A program made the position numbers and the translations under genes. Source: AV40 sp035568175 (GTDB lineage Bacteria > Verrucomicrobiota > Verrucomicrobiia > Chthoniobacterales > UBA10450). Taken from it: a stretch of DNA of 64,000 bases. Positions within the stretch are counted from its first letter, which is position 1, and each line of letters begins with the position of its first letter. Shown in pieces: positions 1 through 8,800 of this stretch. The DNA is taken from assembly GCA_035568175.1 (NCBI GenBank), contig DATMON010000018.1, forward strand, positions 417,233 to 481,232, written 5' to 3'. Below the pieces are notes generated by a model, which saw only the letters and a program-made list of their open reading frames with translations, did no database searches and was not told where the DNA came from.

Positions 1-459
1 GGGTATTAAGTAATGGCTGTTCCAGCGCATCAAAGATACCGATCGACCGTTCAGCGAAACATCTGCCATCGAGTTTACAGTCGAGGCGCGGCTGGGTGGC
101 GCCGGAGCAGTAATGGCATCAGAGCGCACGCTGCGTCGAATCATGTTGGGAATTGCAGGTGTCGAACCGGAAGCGGGTCTCGGACTTCGTTGTGGTGTTA
201 TGTTAGCGTTGGTGGGCGGCGTTCCTCCAGTTGCAATTTCTTGCTTAAAGTCGGCAACAATTAAGTCTAGGGCGCTCCGTGCCAGCTGATCCGATTTCGC
301 ATCATTGAAACTGCCATGAGCAATTTGCCGATCAATCGCCGTGCGTGAGAGGTATGCGACTATCATCCCCGCGAGAAGGACGAGAAACGCGAGTACGATT
401 AAAAGGGCGACTGCATTCTTTCGTGTTCTTGCTGAAGGATGCAGTAATGAGTAAAGCAT
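1..459 (-). CDS. Pseudopilin-cassette protein A-like, N-terminal part (runs off the window)
   Basis: The frame is open from an ATG at 459 to the left edge, giving 153 residues with no stop. A short basic N-terminus is followed by one hydrophobic segment at about residues 17-37 (core VALLIVLAFLVLLAGMIVAY). The rest is polar and Ser/Pro-rich. This fits the PilX-like start of the large first member of the four-gene Verrucomicrobium/Chthoniobacter pseudopilin cassette, often called protein A, which is normally much longer than the part visible here. It lies 7 bases after the stop of the protein C gene and is surely in the same operon. The assignment rests mainly on context: three recognisable pseudopilins precede it in the expected cassette order. 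The substrate of the cassette is unknown. Confidence 0.6.
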   Translation of the reverse strand, partial: MLYSLLHPSARTRKNAVALLIVLAFLVLLAGMIVAYLSRTAIDRQIAHGSFNDAKSDQLARSALDLIVADFKQEIATGGTPPTNANITPQRSPRPASGSTPAIPNMIRRSVRSDAITAPAPPSRASTVNSMADVSLNGRSVSLMRWNSHYLIP

Positions 460-466
460 GTTTCCG

Positions 467-1303
467 CTACAGGTGGAAATAACGCTCGTAGACGCGTACA
501 CCGGAAACGGCAGACTGCGGCATGTCGGTCACTCCAGCTAAGGTCGTTTGCCACTGACTTAGAAGGTCACCTGGCTTCATAGATGTTGTGAAGTCGGCTA
601 GGCGTCCCGCCAGAGCGGTCACCTGTGAGTCGGACAAAAGCACTCGACTCCGTGGATCGAGGGTTGCGATCGCAATTGCGATGGCGGCTACGTTCTGAAT
701 TCCAGTCGGCGTGTCGGAAAGACTCCCATTTTTCAGCAAATAGTAATATTCGAATCGAAAAACATTGGGACCGATCAATTCGTAGTCAGGATCAGAATTG
801 GCATTCGTCGCAGTTGGCCACGTAGCGCCGATCGTTAGCGGCATGAGAAGTATGGGCGCATTGGTCGCCGAAGCGCCATTCCATAATAATCCCTTCGCGA
901 GCCGTTCGAGTTTATTGAAACGTCCGGAAGCCGAGGTCGAATTAATCCGGTAGCTGACAAGTGACAGTGGGCTTTGGAGAGTGCTTGATGGGTAGTAGCC
1001 GGCGACTGTGCTATAAAACGCGATCTGATCATTTCCTGTCATCGATCCACCAATCGAGTTTGGCGCCGTAGTGTTTTTTCCAAAGAAATCAAAGTCACTT
1101 CGCGTCACCATCTGCGAAAAATCGACGGCCATTCGATCAAATAAAGGACGCAGCTGCGCCTCAGCGTCCATTCGCCTGTTCCCGGACATGGCGACGGTTG
1201 CCGTATTGGTAAATAGTCGGCTCACCAGCAAAACTAGAACAACTAGGATTGTGATCGACACCAGTAGTTCAACTATCGTGAAAGCGTGTGCGGCCTTGCG
1301 CAT
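467..1303 (-). CDS. Pseudopilin-cassette protein C-like
   Basis: 278 residues. The N-terminus is a type IV prepilin signal: a short charged leader (MRKAAHA), then FTIVELL with the conserved Glu at +5 and a hydrophobic helix to about residue 30. The residue before the cleavage site is Ala, where most prepilins have Gly. The body is a mixed soluble domain expected outside the inner membrane. The ATG at 1303 follows the stop of gene B by 6 bases, and its own stop is 7 bases from the start of gene A, so the four genes are very likely co-transcribed. It probably forms a minor pseudopilin of a type II secretion-like or type IV pilus-like fibre. The cassette assignment comes from family knowledge plus gene order. 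Confidence 0.75.
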   Translation of the reverse strand: MRKAAHAFTIVELLVSITILVVLVLLVSRLFTNTATVAMSGNRRMDAEAQLRPLFDRMAVDFSQMVTRSDFDFFGKNTTAPNSIGGSMTGNDQIAFYSTVAGYYPSSTLQSPLSLVSYRINSTSASGRFNKLERLAKGLLWNGASATNAPILLMPLTIGATWPTATNANSDPDYELIGPNVFRFEYYYLLKNGSLSDTPTGIQNVAAIAIAIATLDPRSRVLLSDSQVTALAGRLADFTTSMKPGDLLSQWQTTLAGVTDMPQSAVSGVRVYERYFHL

Positions 1304-1309
1304 ATGGAT

Positions 1310-1783
1310 TTAGTTCCGATCGAAGGCAGCAAAAGTTTCCGCAGATCCTTGGGCGTTCGTAATTGCGGCGGCTGCGGGCCAGGTCACTTTCAAATCCGCA
1401 AATGTGGCCCTTTTCGCACCGCCGCCGTTGGGAAGAAATGTTATCGTGACCCGGTAACGCGAATCCGACTGTTGAGACGTCGCGGACTGTCTAGCGCTGT
1501 TAAAGAAAAGCGTCGTAGCTCCAGTACTCCCAGCAGCCGGAATAGGAATGCCAAGTTGAATTGAAGTCGCTGCGTTACCACGAGGACTCGTCACGGGCGT
1601 CGCGTGTAAATCCGCGATAAGCTCGGAGAGGATGTCGGCGGAAACTGTTTGCTCAATAGCCCGGTGACTTGTTTGTAGGCCGATCGGAAGCAAACTGAAA
1701 ATTGCAACCAGACAGATCGCAGCAACTCCTAGTGCAAGGGCTACTTCGATCAGAGAGAATCCACTAACGGCGCGAGTCTGCAT
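1310..1783 (-). CDS. Pseudopilin-cassette protein B-like
   Basis: 157 residues starting at the ATG at 1783. The prepilin signal is MQTRAVSG followed by FSLIEVALALGVAAICLVAI, with Gly at -1 and Glu at +5, the classical PilD-type processing site. After the helix comes a short domain with the segment LLPIGLQTSHRAIEQT, which I associate with cassette protein B. A longer frame runs upstream to 1933 but would bury the prepilin signal 50 residues inside, so the internal ATG is preferred. Only one base separates it from the stop of gene D (TAA at 1785-1787), which suggests translational coupling. It is a probable minor pseudopilin; its partners are the flanking cassette proteins. Confidence 0.75.
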   Translation of the reverse strand: MQTRAVSGFSLIEVALALGVAAICLVAIFSLLPIGLQTSHRAIEQTVSADILSELIADLHATPVTSPRGNAATSIQLGIPIPAAGSTGATTLFFNSARQSATSQQSDSRYRVTITFLPNGGGAKRATFADLKVTWPAAAAITNAQGSAETFAAFDRN

Positions 1784-1784
1784 T

Positions 1785-2627
1785 TTATCGTCTGTAAATC
1801 TTAACGTTGCTTGCAAATCCACTGATTTGGAGTGCGACGACGTTACCATTGAAGACGACCGCGGAGGTTCCTGAACCACTGATGGGGACTGGTATGGCGC
1901 CAGCATGGGTTTGCACGAGGCCGATTTCAACAACGCGGCGAACGTTATAAGTACTATTAATCCTGCACTCGCCGGTCGGACTGAACTGAAGTGTCTTCTG
2001 AAATGTGTATTGCCCTGTCGGAGCGGGGCTGCCGATTGGATATTGAAAAGGGAACTGGGAATTTGTGTTGGGCGCAGTGTTCGGAGCTATGGCATTGAGC
2101 TCGCCGAAACGGGCGTCATTATAGCCGTTGAAAACGTCCCAATCAGGGATTGGGCGCGTATCAAATGTGTCACCCGTCCCAGTCCCAACGTCGAGCAGAG
2201 GAAGATGACTATTGTCGACCTTCATCAGTCTTCCGACCTGAATTAGTTTCGTTGGATCGATCGCCCCGGGCGTGCCCGATTTATAAATTGTCGTTCCATC
2301 CTTTGAGGCAACGATTGACATTACAAGTCTTCCATTGCCCGAAGTGGCCGGGCTCGTGGATGTTTTAGAACTGTCCTCTTCATAAAATCCGACCCACGAA
2401 TACGTGTTGTTTGCTTTTGCGTACGTTCGTGCTTGCTCCAGAATTCCTTTGATTGTGTAGGCGTTAGTTGTGATGTCGTTACCCCCGCTAAGGTTTGTGA
2501 AGGCGGGAACAACAAGGACCATCAACACCGCGATGATGGCGATGACGATGAGCAATTCGAGAAGAGTGAAACCTTCGCGAAATGCGAATCGCAAAGTGCG
2601 AATCGCGAAACAATTGCGGACGAACAC
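1785..2627 (-). CDS. Pseudopilin-cassette protein D-like, first gene of the cassette
   Basis: A pseudopilin with the cleavage motif REG/FTLLELLIVIAIIAVL and a soluble domain of about 230 residues, resembling GspH/FimT-type minor pseudopilins. The start is uncertain. The frame opens at a GTG at 2726 with a good-looking AGGAAGG upstream, but that start implies a leader of over 50 residues, and both the AGGAAGG and the extra leader sequence lie in degenerate spacer repeats (CAGGAA and GTGACAAGTGAC). I give the GTG at 2627 (19-residue leader); a TTG at 2594 would give 8 residues. It heads the D-B-C-A order. The cassette is divergent from the pilus motor operon that starts at 2967, which suggests a shared role in fibre assembly. 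Confidence 0.7.
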   Translation of the reverse strand: MFVRNCFAIRTLRFAFREGFTLLELLIVIAIIAVLMVLVVPAFTNLSGGNDITTNAYTIKGILEQARTYAKANNTYSWVGFYEEDSSKTSTSPATSGNGRLVMSIVASKDGTTIYKSGTPGAIDPTKLIQVGRLMKVDNSHLPLLDVGTGTGDTFDTRPIPDWDVFNGYNDARFGELNAIAPNTAPNTNSQFPFQYPIGSPAPTGQYTFQKTLQFSPTGECRINSTYNVRRVVEIGLVQTHAGAIPVPISGSGTSAVVFNGNVVALQISGFASNVKIYRR

Positions 2628-2966
2628 GAAGAAAATTATATCGGGACAAGTAACGAGTGAGAAGTGACAAGTGACGACGCGATCTAAATGCGCAGGATCG
2701 ATCCGCAGATTTCGCAGATGGATCACCTGAACCTTCCTGATTTCCTGATTTCTTCATTCCATGTTTGGTGATGAGTGACCAGTTAGGTGTGACGAGTAGT
2801 CAGCTTGATCGAAGGGAGCAGCCGGAATCCGAATAATCCGCCTACTCCGCAGTCTTCAAGCGCCACAAATCCAGTGGTTTAGCGGGATTGAGAATTTCGC
2901 AGATTTAAGAGGGAAAATGCCCGTTCCCGAGGCGTAGGGGCATGCTTCTAGCTTTTAGAGTCTGAC
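2628..2966. other. Divergent spacer between pseudopilin cassette and pilus motor operon
   Basis: No convincing gene is seen. It should hold the promoters for both directions, but I cannot identify clear -35/-10 pairs. It contains two kinds of degenerate short repeat: GTGACAAGTGAC-like runs at about 2651-2675 and again near 2769-2805, and a CAGGAA-like run at 2733-2757 (minus orientation). An imperfect hairpin built on TGCCC/GGGGCA lies just before the GTG at 2967. Confidence 0.5.
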
Positions 2967-3908
2967 GTGCTGGAACACGCGCTTTCTGCGGAGGAGCATA
3001 GCCAGATTCTCCAAACGATCGAGATGTTTGAGGCGATCACTCAAACACAGCCCGAGGATTATCAATCGCTCGAGATTTTAAGGGAGGCTTACACCAAGAT
3101 CGGGCGTCACGATGACGCGCTCCGGACTTCGCGGAAACTGGCGGAAGCGTATTTCACTGCCGGCTCCTACACGCCCGCTCTTCAGCAGTGCGAAATGATT
3201 CTGACCCGCGAGCCGAATGCGCCCGAAATTCTGGCGATGCTGGGCGAGATCGAGTCGCGTTTGCAGGCGTCGGGCCAGGCGATCATCGATAAAGATAAAT
3301 CGAGGCAGACGAGCGGTCTGGTCAGCAGTCCGTTCACGCGCAACGACGGTTCGCTCATTTCACCGAGTGTGGAAGGCGCGTTGATCGATGTCGATCCATC
3401 GCGCGGGAAAGGTTTGGGGCGGATCACGAATTTGCACGAACGCGGAGACGATCATCTCGCGAAATTTCTGATCGTGCAGCAGCTCTTCGGTGAAGAGCAG
3501 GTGAACGCCGCGCTCGAGTCAGTGAGCGCGGCAAACAAAGATTTGAATGGGCAGGCCATGGCGGTGTCGATGCTGGAAGAGCTTTGCAAAGATAATCCAG
3601 CGCAGGTCGATGCTGTGCTCTCGGCGTTGATCGACCGGACAAAATTTGCCTACGTTCCGCTCGAATATTACGACACCGACCGGCAGATCGCGCCGATGTT
3701 GCCCGAAGTTCTGACGCTCGGCCGGCTGTTTGTTCCGTTCGATCTGGTCAGCCGCACAATCATGGTGGCGTGCTGTAATCCGTTTGATTCGGCCGGCCGC
3801 GACGCAGTCCAGCAATCGGTCGATTACACAGTTTCGTGGTACCTGGCTCGACCGTCGGCCATTGTAAAAAGTTTGCAGTCCATCTACCGGCTCGAATCCC
3901 GGGCGTAA
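2967..3908 (+). CDS. TPR protein with GspE/PilB N-terminal-like domain
   Basis: 313 residues from a GTG. Residues 1 to about 95 form TPR-like helical repeats (for example DYQSLEILREAYTKIGRHDDAL and the next unit). After a polar linker, residues from about 155 to the end resemble the N-terminal domain of GspE/PilB ATPases, including the segment FAYVPLEYYDTDRQIAPMLP and a closing helix with YRLESRA. No ATPase motifs are present. The gene ends 6 bases before pilB, and the domain match suggests it acts with PilB at the cytoplasmic face of the pilus or secretion platform. An ATG at 2942 is followed at once by a stop, so the GTG is the only reasonable start. The adaptor role is inference. Confidence 0.75.
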   Translation: MLEHALSAEEHSQILQTIEMFEAITQTQPEDYQSLEILREAYTKIGRHDDALRTSRKLAEAYFTAGSYTPALQQCEMILTREPNAPEILAMLGEIESRLQASGQAIIDKDKSRQTSGLVSSPFTRNDGSLISPSVEGALIDVDPSRGKGLGRITNLHERGDDHLAKFLIVQQLFGEEQVNAALESVSAANKDLNGQAMAVSMLEELCKDNPAQVDAVLSALIDRTKFAYVPLEYYDTDRQIAPMLPEVLTLGRLFVPFDLVSRTIMVACCNPFDSAGRDAVQQSVDYTVSWYLARPSAIVKSLQSIYRLESRA

Positions 3909-3914
3909 CCGTTC

Positions 3915-5636
3915 ATGAGAAGTAAATCTTTCGGCGAACGGATCGCGGATGTGTTGATCGAGGAAGGTCTTCTCCTTCCCAATCAACTCGAGGAAGCCAT
4001 CGGCATTCAAAAATCCGAAGGCGGCCGGTTGCTAAAAATTCTGACCGACCGGCAGTTTGTCACCGAGCAGGACATGGTCTTCAGCATGGGCCGTTGCCTG
4101 AATACGCCGCCGGTGAACCTAACGCGGTTGCGCGTGCCGGAAGAAGTGATGTCACTGGTGCCGCGCGAGATGGCGAAGGCGAACCGGCTCGTGCCGATCG
4201 CGCGTTTGGATGGGAAACTTTTCGTGGCGATGGCTGACCCGACGAACGTCCTCGCAGTCGACGACCTGAAACGACGTGTTCAACTCGAGATCGTTCCGAT
4301 GATCGCGACCGAGCGCGCGGTGGCGGAGGCGCTCAGCGGCGCGCATGGCGCCGGCAACATGAGTCAGGTGATGAAGAAGGTCGCGGAGGAAGCAGCGCAG
4401 TCCGCGGATTCCGTTGAAGTGCAGGCGAACAAGCGCGAAGAGATCGACCTCGACCGCCTGGCGCACGACAGCGAAGACGCGCCGGTCATTAAGATCGTCA
4501 ATTTGATCCTGGCCCAGGCGGTAAAAGAAAAGGCGTCAGACATTCATATCGAGCCGTTTCACAACACGCTCAAGCTTCGTTACCGCATCGACGGCGAATT
4601 GATTCCAGCTGAGTCGCCGCCGAAAGCGTTGCAGCTCGCGATCACGTCGCGCATCAAAATTTTGGCGGGACTGAATATTGCCGAACGACGCATTCCGCAG
4701 GACGGCCGGTTCCGGATTCGCGTGCTAGGCAAAGAAATCGATCTTCGTATCTCGATTCTACCCACGGCGCACGGCGAAAAGATCGTCATTCGTATTCTCG
4801 ATAAGGCTTCGCTCACCGGCAGCATCGACCAGATGGGCATGGACGCCGACACGCTCTCGAAATTCAAGAAGGCGATCGACGCGCCGCACGGAATGATTCT
4901 CGTGACTGGTCCAACCGGTTCCGGTAAAACGACCACGCTCTACTCGGTGCTGCAGGAATTAAACAGCCCCGAATACAACATCGTGACGGTCGAAGACCCG
5001 ATCGAGTACGAGCTGGCCGGAATCAATCAGGTCGCGGTGCGCAGCGATATCGGTCTCGATTTCTCGTCCGCTCTGCGTTCGATCCTCCGTCAGGACCCCG
5101 ACATCGTGATGGTCGGCGAAATTCGCGACAACGAAACCGCCGACATCGCGGTCAAAGCGGCGCTGACCGGTCACCAGGTCTTGAGCACGCTACATACGAA
5201 CGACGCCGCCGGTGCCGTTACTCGTCTGGACGACATGGGGATCGAGCCGTTTCTAATTTCCAGCTCAATCCTGATGGCGTGCGCGCAACGACTGGTTCGG
5301 CGGATCTGCACGAATTGTAAGGAAGAATTCGTTCCGGAACCGGAATTGATCGAGAAGCTCGGGCTGGGGGAAAACAAAAGCACAGTTTTTTACCACGGAA
5401 CCGGTTGCGACCGTTGCAAGGGGCGCGGCTATCTCGGTCGGGCGGCATTAATCGAAGCGCTGCCGGTGAGCGAAGCGATTCGGCGTTTGATCATCAAACG
5501 TGCCTCAGCTGCGGTGATCAAAAATCAGGCGGTCACCGAAGGAATGAAAACCTTGCGCATGGTCGGAATTGAGAAATCGCTAGAGGGCATAACCACGCTC
5601 GAAGAAGTCTGGCGAGTAACGGCGGAGGACCGTTAA
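3915..5636 (+). CDS. pilB: Type IV pilus / type II secretion assembly ATPase PilB (GspE family)
   Basis: 573 residues, full length for the family. The N-terminal domain (residues 1-150) is the usual GspE_N fold. The motor domain carries Walker A GPTGSGKTTT at about 332-341, an Asp box EDPIEYEL near 361, Walker B DPDIVMVGEIRD near 395, and a His box STLHTNDAAGAVTRLDDMG. A zinc module follows with CTNC and CDRCKGRGYLGR, the C-terminal tetracysteine motif of PilB/GspE. It hydrolyses ATP to drive pseudopilin polymerisation through PilC. No PilT-like retraction ATPase lies nearby, so the system could be secretion-like as easily as a retractile pilus. Confidence 0.95.
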   Translation: MRSKSFGERIADVLIEEGLLLPNQLEEAIGIQKSEGGRLLKILTDRQFVTEQDMVFSMGRCLNTPPVNLTRLRVPEEVMSLVPREMAKANRLVPIARLDGKLFVAMADPTNVLAVDDLKRRVQLEIVPMIATERAVAEALSGAHGAGNMSQVMKKVAEEAAQSADSVEVQANKREEIDLDRLAHDSEDAPVIKIVNLILAQAVKEKASDIHIEPFHNTLKLRYRIDGELIPAESPPKALQLAITSRIKILAGLNIAERRIPQDGRFRIRVLGKEIDLRISILPTAHGEKIVIRILDKASLTGSIDQMGMDADTLSKFKKAIDAPHGMILVTGPTGSGKTTTLYSVLQELNSPEYNIVTVEDPIEYELAGINQVAVRSDIGLDFSSALRSILRQDPDIVMVGEIRDNETADIAVKAALTGHQVLSTLHTNDAAGAVTRLDDMGIEPFLISSSILMACAQRLVRRICTNCKEEFVPEPELIEKLGLGENKSTVFYHGTGCDRCKGRGYLGRAALIEALPVSEAIRRLIIKRASAAVIKNQAVTEGMKTLRMVGIEKSLEGITTLEEVWRVTAEDR

Positions 5637-5640
5637 TACC

Positions 5641-7578
5641 GTGACAATTCCTTTTCTCGAGCTCTTCAAGAAATTCACCGCACGCTTCGCACCCGTGACG
5701 ACCGAACCAGCCGCGCCCGCGGCACCGACGCGGGTGGTAAAAAAACCAGCCAGCGAACGGCTGAGCAAAACGGTTTTGCCGCACGCGACGCGTTCGTTTT
5801 CACCGCCGGATCCATTTCGGAGCGCGGCGGGCGCAACCCCAGCGCGGACCGGCACGCCTCCGCTTGAACTCGGCGCTCGCAGAATAACGGCTTCACCAAA
5901 AAAAGCGCGCTCCAGCCATCTTCCCCTGGCGCTCGCGCGAGCCCTCGAGCCGAAACTGGAGCGCGCCATCTCATTGCGGATCGCAGATTTCATTGATCGC
6001 GTCCCGACAGGTTATATCAAGCCGGTCGAAATCCTGGACGCGTCCGCTCGGGTTTCGTTGAAGGCATCCGAGATCGAAAAAGGAATGCCGGACAAGAACC
6101 CGACCATTTCGCTGCCCAGTCTTTATCAACAGGTGCCGGAAATTTTTGTGCGCGGCGTCCGACCGGACGACGACACGCGCGTTTCGCTGCCGTATGAAAA
6201 AGTGCTCGAGCAATTCAAGAGCGCGAATGTCCGCAGCGATCAGCTGCGCGATCCGGCGGTGCCGCAACTCGATACGCCGATTCTGAAGGCGACGATCCAG
6301 GATTCGGAGCGTTTCGGAACCAAAATCGAGCCGATCGAGACTTCACCGCTTCCGTCGATACCGATGAAGACGGCGACTGCGGAATCAATCGCCGCCGCCG
6401 AACCGGACGCGATTGTGCAAGAAACGACAAAATCGACGTCGTCGGATCATCCGGTCGTTTCACTTTATTCGCCGGAGCTCAAACCGAAGAGCGAGCTGCC
6501 GGCCCCTAGGAGAATCCCTTTTGAAGTTTCGCCGAATGGAACGGGTGCGTCCGCATCCGAGAGAGTTCCAGCCTCTAGCGGGCCGCCCGTTCCAACTCCC
6601 TTACCGTTTACGCCTGAGTTGCCGAAGATTGCGTTTCAACCGCCGGTCGAAAAACCAAAAGCGGCGCTGACGAAAACGCTCCCGCAACCGTCAGCTCCGA
6701 AGCCCGGGACAATTTCTGCACCGGAGAAGGACGAAACGCCGATTACGCTTTCGCTGAAAGTCGTGCTCCAAAATCTGCCCGCCTTTCAATTGAATGGCGA
6801 TGTCGGGACTGTTTCGGATGAGGACCGGCTGGAGCTGCCGCTCGCATTGATTGAGACACAATTGGCCAGTGGACGGATATCGATTGCGCCTGAGGTTTTC
6901 CAAGCGGCATTGCCGGAAAAACATCGCGATTTGTTTCAGATCGACGAGGCCAAGATGCCGGTCGCGTTGCCGCTCGAGGAAGTGCTGAAGAATCTGTCGG
7001 CGACGATTTTGAAACTTCGCGACGATCAAGAAGACTTCGCGCTCGACACCGATTTCGAGACGCCGTTCTCGATCAAAGCAAAAGAGGACGCGCAACGTCT
7101 CGCGGCCGAGAAGGCGCCGACCGAGAAAATTGTCGACAAAGCGACGGAGCAATCAGTCGCCGAGGCGAAGATCGACATCGCACCCGGCGTCGAGAAAAAG
7201 ATAGACCCGAAGGAAATCGTCGCTCAAGCATCCGGACTTCGGGGCGTGAAAGCGTGCGCAATCACATTTTCGGATGGTTTGAGTTTGGCTGGAGAACTAC
7301 CCGAGGAAATCGCAGCGGAAGGATTGTGCGCGATGGCGCCCGGACTGTTGGATCGAGTTGCTCAACACGTCCGCGAGACGAAGCTCGGCTCACTCGTGGC
7401 GGTAACGCTCTATACGAGCGGCTCGGCAGTAAGCTTTTTCGCGCAAGGAAACATTTGCCTGACGGCATTGCATGCTGAGGGCTCACTCCCTCCGGAAACT
7501 CGGAAGCAAGTTGCCGAACTGGTGCAGAAACTTTCGCGCACTTACGCGCAAACGGAGAAGCCGCATGTCGATCATTAA
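5641..7578 (+). CDS. Large proline-rich protein with C-terminal roadblock/LC7 domain
   Basis: 645 residues from a GTG 4 bases after pilB. The N-terminal 110 residues are basic and Ala/Pro-rich. Two regions (about 110-200 and 365-470) carry repeated short units of the type [V/I]xLPLxxVLxxL, such as VSLPYEKVLEQF, LELPLALIETQL and VALPLEEVLKNL, separated by disordered Pro/Thr-rich linkers. Residues from about 521 to 640 look like a roadblock/LC7 fold (start GLRGVKACAITFSDGLSLAG). Its end overlaps the mglA-like gene by 14 bases. Roadblock proteins bind and regulate MglA-type GTPases, so this is probably a scaffold or GTPase regulator linking the switch to PilB. I do not recognise the repeat region as a named family. 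Confidence 0.7.
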   Translation: MTIPFLELFKKFTARFAPVTTEPAAPAAPTRVVKKPASERLSKTVLPHATRSFSPPDPFRSAAGATPARTGTPPLELGARRITASPKKARSSHLPLALARALEPKLERAISLRIADFIDRVPTGYIKPVEILDASARVSLKASEIEKGMPDKNPTISLPSLYQQVPEIFVRGVRPDDDTRVSLPYEKVLEQFKSANVRSDQLRDPAVPQLDTPILKATIQDSERFGTKIEPIETSPLPSIPMKTATAESIAAAEPDAIVQETTKSTSSDHPVVSLYSPELKPKSELPAPRRIPFEVSPNGTGASASERVPASSGPPVPTPLPFTPELPKIAFQPPVEKPKAALTKTLPQPSAPKPGTISAPEKDETPITLSLKVVLQNLPAFQLNGDVGTVSDEDRLELPLALIETQLASGRISIAPEVFQAALPEKHRDLFQIDEAKMPVALPLEEVLKNLSATILKLRDDQEDFALDTDFETPFSIKAKEDAQRLAAEKAPTEKIVDKATEQSVAEAKIDIAPGVEKKIDPKEIVAQASGLRGVKACAITFSDGLSLAGELPEEIAAEGLCAMAPGLLDRVAQHVRETKLGSLVAVTLYTSGSAVSFFAQGNICLTALHAEGSLPPETRKQVAELVQKLSRTYAQTEKPHVDH

Positions 7579-8236
7579 TTACGCGAGCCGCGAGATTCAG
7601 TTCAAAATTGTTTACTACGGTCCGGCATTGTGCGGCAAGACGACGAACCTCAATTATATTCATCAGCGAATTAATCCGCTGAACCGCGGCGACCTGGTCT
7701 CGCTTGCGACTGCGACCGAGCGCACGCTCTTTTTCGATTTTCTCCCGCTGAATGCGGTCGTGATCAAGGGATTCGTGACTAAGTTTCAACTCTATACTGT
7801 TCCTGGCCAGGTCATTTACAATGCGACCCGGCAACTCGTGTTGCGGAGCGTGGACGGAATTGTTTTTGTGGCCGATTCGCAGTGGGAAAAAATGGAGGAA
7901 AACGTCGAGAGTTACAAAAATCTCAGCGACAACCTCGCACTCCAAAACATGGCGATCGACGAAATCCCATGTGTGCTGGAGTACAACAAGCGCGACCTGC
8001 CGAACATCGCACCGGTCAACTACATGGAATACGTTTTGAACAACCGGAAGAAACGGTTGCAAAGTTTCGAAGTGATTTCGAGCAGTGGGCAAAACGTGTT
8101 CGCGGCGCTGAACGCAGTCTCCCAGATTCTTCTCCACAAATTCAGCAAGCAGAGCGAGGCCCCGCAAGGTGCGCCCCTGCCAGTGGCGATCCCAGTTGAA
8201 CCGACCGCAGCCCAAAAGCAAAAGCTCTCCGCATGA
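7565..8236 (+). CDS. mglA: MglA-like Ras-family GTPase
   Basis: 223 residues. G1 is GPALCGKT at 19-26, the G3 region reads TVPGQ at 78-82 (the MglA form, where eukaryotic Ras has DxxG), and G4 is NKRD at 141-144. The start is the ATG at 7565 (MSIINYASREIQFKIVYYG), which matches the family N-terminus; an upstream in-frame start at 7472 would extend it into the previous gene. The C-terminus is extended and Pro/Ala-rich. MglA sets polarity and activates type IV pili or gliding machines in Myxococcus and relatives. Here it sits between two roadblock proteins and next to pilB, so a role in switching the pilus motor on or placing it at a pole is likely by inference. Confidence 0.9.
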   Translation: MSIINYASREIQFKIVYYGPALCGKTTNLNYIHQRINPLNRGDLVSLATATERTLFFDFLPLNAVVIKGFVTKFQLYTVPGQVIYNATRQLVLRSVDGIVFVADSQWEKMEENVESYKNLSDNLALQNMAIDEIPCVLEYNKRDLPNIAPVNYMEYVLNNRKKRLQSFEVISSSGQNVFAALNAVSQILLHKFSKQSEAPQGAPLPVAIPVEPTAAQKQKLSA

Positions 8237-8703
8237 ACGCAATTCCGGTTCTAACAATCGAAGATGTAGCCATGCTCGATGGGGTCCTCGGTGATTTCTT
8301 AAAGAAAACCGAATCCGATCTGACCGTAGTCATTGATCGCGGCGGCAACGTAATCTCGCAGTGCGGTGACATGGACGTGATGGACGTGACCGTGATTGCG
8401 GCGCTGGCGGCCGGATCATTTGCCGCCACACGCGAGCTCGCGCGGCGCATCGGCGAGGTGGAATTTAATGCTCTCTATCATCAGGGTAACGGCAGTCACA
8501 TGTTCATGAATTCGGTCGATGATGAAACGATCATGATCACCGTGTTCGGCTCGCGCACGACGGTGGGCTTGGTGCGTTTCTATTCTACTACCACCGCGCA
8601 AAACGTGGCCGATGTTTTGAAATTGCTCCGGCGCCCTGCGCACGGACTTTCTTTCGACGCGAAAGACATTTCGGCGGCGCCGGTATTTGTCGATCATCCA
8701 TAA
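8233..8703 (+). CDS. Roadblock/LC7 domain protein, MglB-like
   Basis: 156 residues overlapping the mglA-like stop by the ATGA quartet, which implies coupled translation. The sequence has the roadblock pattern: an N-terminal helix (LDGVLGDFLKKTESD), strand LTVVIDRGGNVISQCG, a central helix with IAALAAGSFAATRELARRIGE, then strands ending in IMITVFGSRTTVGLVRFY and a final helix. MglB-type roadblock dimers act as GTPase-activating proteins for MglA. The position directly after the GTPase supports that job. It is the last gene of the operon; a strong hairpin follows at once. Confidence 0.8.
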   Translation: MNAIPVLTIEDVAMLDGVLGDFLKKTESDLTVVIDRGGNVISQCGDMDVMDVTVIAALAAGSFAATRELARRIGEVEFNALYHQGNGSHMFMNSVDDETIMITVFGSRTTVGLVRFYSTTTAQNVADVLKLLRRPAHGLSFDAKDISAAPVFVDHP

Positions 8704-8728
8704 AGCACGCGACTGAGGTCGCGGCTTT
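8702..8728 (+). terminator. Hairpin at end of pilB-mglA operon
   Basis: AAAGC-a-CGCGAC, loop TGAG, GTCGCG-GCTTT forms a stem of 11 pairs with one bulge, overlapping the stop codon of the roadblock gene. There is no long T-run, so it may be a terminator or an mRNA-stabilising hairpin. Confidence 0.5.
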
Positions 8729-8800
8729 CCCGTTCCTCTACCGCTTAATCTTCATCTGCCTTCTGGAGTAAGAAGAAGAGAGCAGAGGTAGAGGAAGATT

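Noticed and set aside
13..264. Plus-strand open frame of 83 codons at the left edge
   Set aside because: It is antisense to the well-supported pseudopilin-cassette frame, which is open from 459 to the edge and has a membrane helix.
2628..2726. N-terminal extension of pseudopilin D to the GTG at 2726
   Set aside because: It would give a leader over 50 residues and is made of spacer repeats; the ribosome-like AGGAAGG belongs to a CAGGAA micro-repeat.
7262..8257. Long minus-strand open frame (331 codons) opposite mglA
   Set aside because: It lies fully opposite genes with clear GTPase and roadblock motifs; His/Arg-rich composition is typical of a shadow frame.
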